NCBI RefSeq assembly: GCF_049276915.1
Contig: NZ_JBASXK010000040.1
Location: 1-58,663, forward strand
DNA: 58,663 bases
DNA from: Aestuariivita sp049276915
Lineage (GTDB): Bacteria; Pseudomonadota; Alphaproteobacteria; Rhodobacterales; Rhodobacteraceae
Direction: 5' to 3'
Part shown: piece by piece, positions 57,455 through 58,663 of the stretch
Position numbering within the stretch: position 1 is the stretch's first letter
Layout: every line of letters starts with the position of its first letter
Notes under the pieces: generated by a model
Seen by the model: the letters and a program-made list of their open reading frames with translations, nothing else
The model's database searches: none
Told to the model about the DNA's origin: nothing
Position numbers and translations under genes: made by a program

Positions 57455-58663
57455 GGTAAAGGCTTCGGTCACCATGAAGGGCTGGGTCAGGAACCTTTGC
57501 AACCGCCGCGCGCGTTTGACGATCAGGCGATCCGCAGTGCCCAGTTCCTCGACGCCCAGCAGTGAGATGATATCGCTCAACTCGCGGAACCGCGCCAGTG
57601 ACTGGCGCACGGCCTCCGCCGTCTGATAGTGTTCCTCGCCCACCACCAGCGGATCAAGAAGCATCGAAGACGAGGCCAGCGGGTCAATCGCGGGATAGAA
57701 CCCTTCGGCTGCCTGCGCGCGGGACAAGACGATCACGCAATCCATGTGGCTTGAGATCGTCGTGACCGCAGGGTCGGTGAAATCGTCGGCCGGGACATAG
57801 ACTGCCTGAATGGCCGTCACCGCAGATCCGGCGACCGAAGCAATCCGTTCCTGCAGGCCCGCCACTTCGGCTGCCAGTGTCGGCTGATATCCCACGCGTG
57901 ATGGAAGGCGACCAAGCAAGCTGGATACCTCGGCCCCCGCCTGCACGAAACGGAACACGTTATCCATCAACAGCAGGACGTTCTTATGTTTCTGATCGCG
58001 AAAGTATTCCGAGATGGTCAAGGCCGTGAGAGGTGCCCGCCAACGTGCTCCGGGTGGCTCGTTCATCTGGCCATACACCAGAACCGTGCGCTCCAGCACG
58101 CCCGAGGCCTGCATTTCGGTCAACAACTCATGCCCTTCGCGTGAGCGTTCTCCCACGCCCGCGAAGACCGAGATGCCTTCGTATTTTTCGACCACGGCGC
58201 GGATCAGTTCCATCACCAGAACGGTCTTTCCCACTCCGGCACCGCCGAACATCGCAGCCTTGCCACCCTGGGCCATGGGTGTGAGAAGGTCGATGACCTT
58301 GATCCCCGTCTCGAACACATCGGTAGTCCGGGTCTGGGATTTCAAGACCGGCGGCAGCGCGTGAATCGATCTGCGCGGTGTTTCCCTTGGCAGGTCTGGT
58401 CCGTCGTCCTTCGTCTCCCCGACGACATCCAGCAGGCGGCCCAGTACCCCATTGCCAACCGGTACGCAGACTTGCCCGCCAGTCGCGCGGACGGCTACGC
58501 CGCGCGCAAGCCCCGCGGTTGATTGAAAGGCAACCGCGCGCACGGTAGTCTGGTCAAGATGGCTGTGGACTTCGAGAATGAGGTTTTTAGCTCCATCCCA
58601 TTGCACGATCAGGGCCGAGTTGATCGGTGGCAGGTCCGAGCTTTCAAAGACCACATCCACAAC
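57455..58663 (-). pseudogene. atpD: ATP synthase F1 beta subunit (N-ATPase type), both ends incomplete
   Basis: About 402 residues of a beta subunit. It runs off the right edge at its 5' end; the first in-frame GTG is 58660. Walker A is GGAGVGKT, the catalytic glutamate region lies in GVGERSREG, then LLLMDNVFRFVQAGAEVSSLLGRLPS and the late LTQPFMVTEAFT. The sequence resembles the alternative, sodium-linked N-ATPase beta more than the housekeeping enzyme (MDNVFRF and the PINSALIVQWDG start). After EAFT the frame goes into the complement of the binding protein, so about 60-70 C-terminal residues are missing. Confidence 0.82.

Noticed and set aside
57455..57565. Tail of the binding-protein frame as a genuine C-terminal domain
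   Set aside because: It is the exact antisense of atpD codons, so it is a junction artefact and not a domain.

Overview
The window reads as chromosomal DNA of a marine alphaproteobacterium of the Rhodobacteraceae (Roseobacter group). This rests on the high-GC codon use, the hisB-hisH-(DUF2147)-hisA-hisF-hisE order, TRAP and NMT1/THI5-type transporters, a RutR-like TetR regulator, the DUF3305/DUF3306/DUF6494/DUF6505 set around a formate dehydrogenase, and urate hydroxylase PuuD. No database search was possible, so all family names come from motif and sequence recognition.

Layout. 1-6.9 kb is housekeeping: tRNA-Tyr, 23S rRNA methyltransferase RlmB, a small zinc-ribbon protein with a non-standard start, a YHS-domain protein, a CoA-binding protein, the histidine genes on the minus strand and a stand-alone Lrp/AsnC sensor domain. 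7.0-10.3 kb is a tungstate ABC transporter (tupBCA) with a convergent HTH/periplasmic-binding-domain regulator. 10.4-13.4 kb is the zinc regulon (znuA divergent from zur-znuC-znuB), where znuB is frameshifted in a run of eight G. 13.5-25.1 kb is reductive pyrimidine catabolism: preT and preA with a sulfotransferase gene between them, a RutR-type repressor, an amidohydrolase, two small unknown proteins, dihydropyrimidinase and an ABC uptake system. Two palindromes resembling the RutR box lie at its promoters.

25.2-39.1 kb is a large formate dehydrogenase locus. The minus-strand unit runs DUF3305, DUF3306, TorD chaperone, TAT-signal small protein, FdhA, FdhB, cytochrome b subunit, WD40-cytochrome c and a 41-residue membrane peptide. 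Around it lie a 651-residue iron-sulfur protein, a protein in which two fragments of a TupA-like binding protein precede a heme c motif, and DUF6494, Mrp, a lipoate/biotin-ligase-like protein and DUF6505. With the tungstate transporter nearby, it suggests a W- or Mo-dependent, membrane-attached formate oxidation system with uncharacterised maturation and electron-transfer parts.

39.1-42.6 kb carries a flavin reductase and an acs-adk pair. 43.1-51.6 kb is one long catabolic operon: TRAP transporter, a fused E1 alpha/beta 2-oxoacid dehydrogenase, a malonyl-transferase-like protein, a FAD oxidoreductase and a uronate-dehydrogenase-like enzyme. Its substrate is unknown. 51.8-55.3 kb holds puuD, a LysR regulator and a lytic transglycosylase. 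55.4-58.7 kb holds a GntR regulator, an oligopeptide-type binding protein and an N-ATPase-type atpD. The last two are fused tail to tail, both lacking their C-termini, which marks a rearrangement or assembly junction near 57.45 kb. No IS element, phage gene or CRISPR array was seen.
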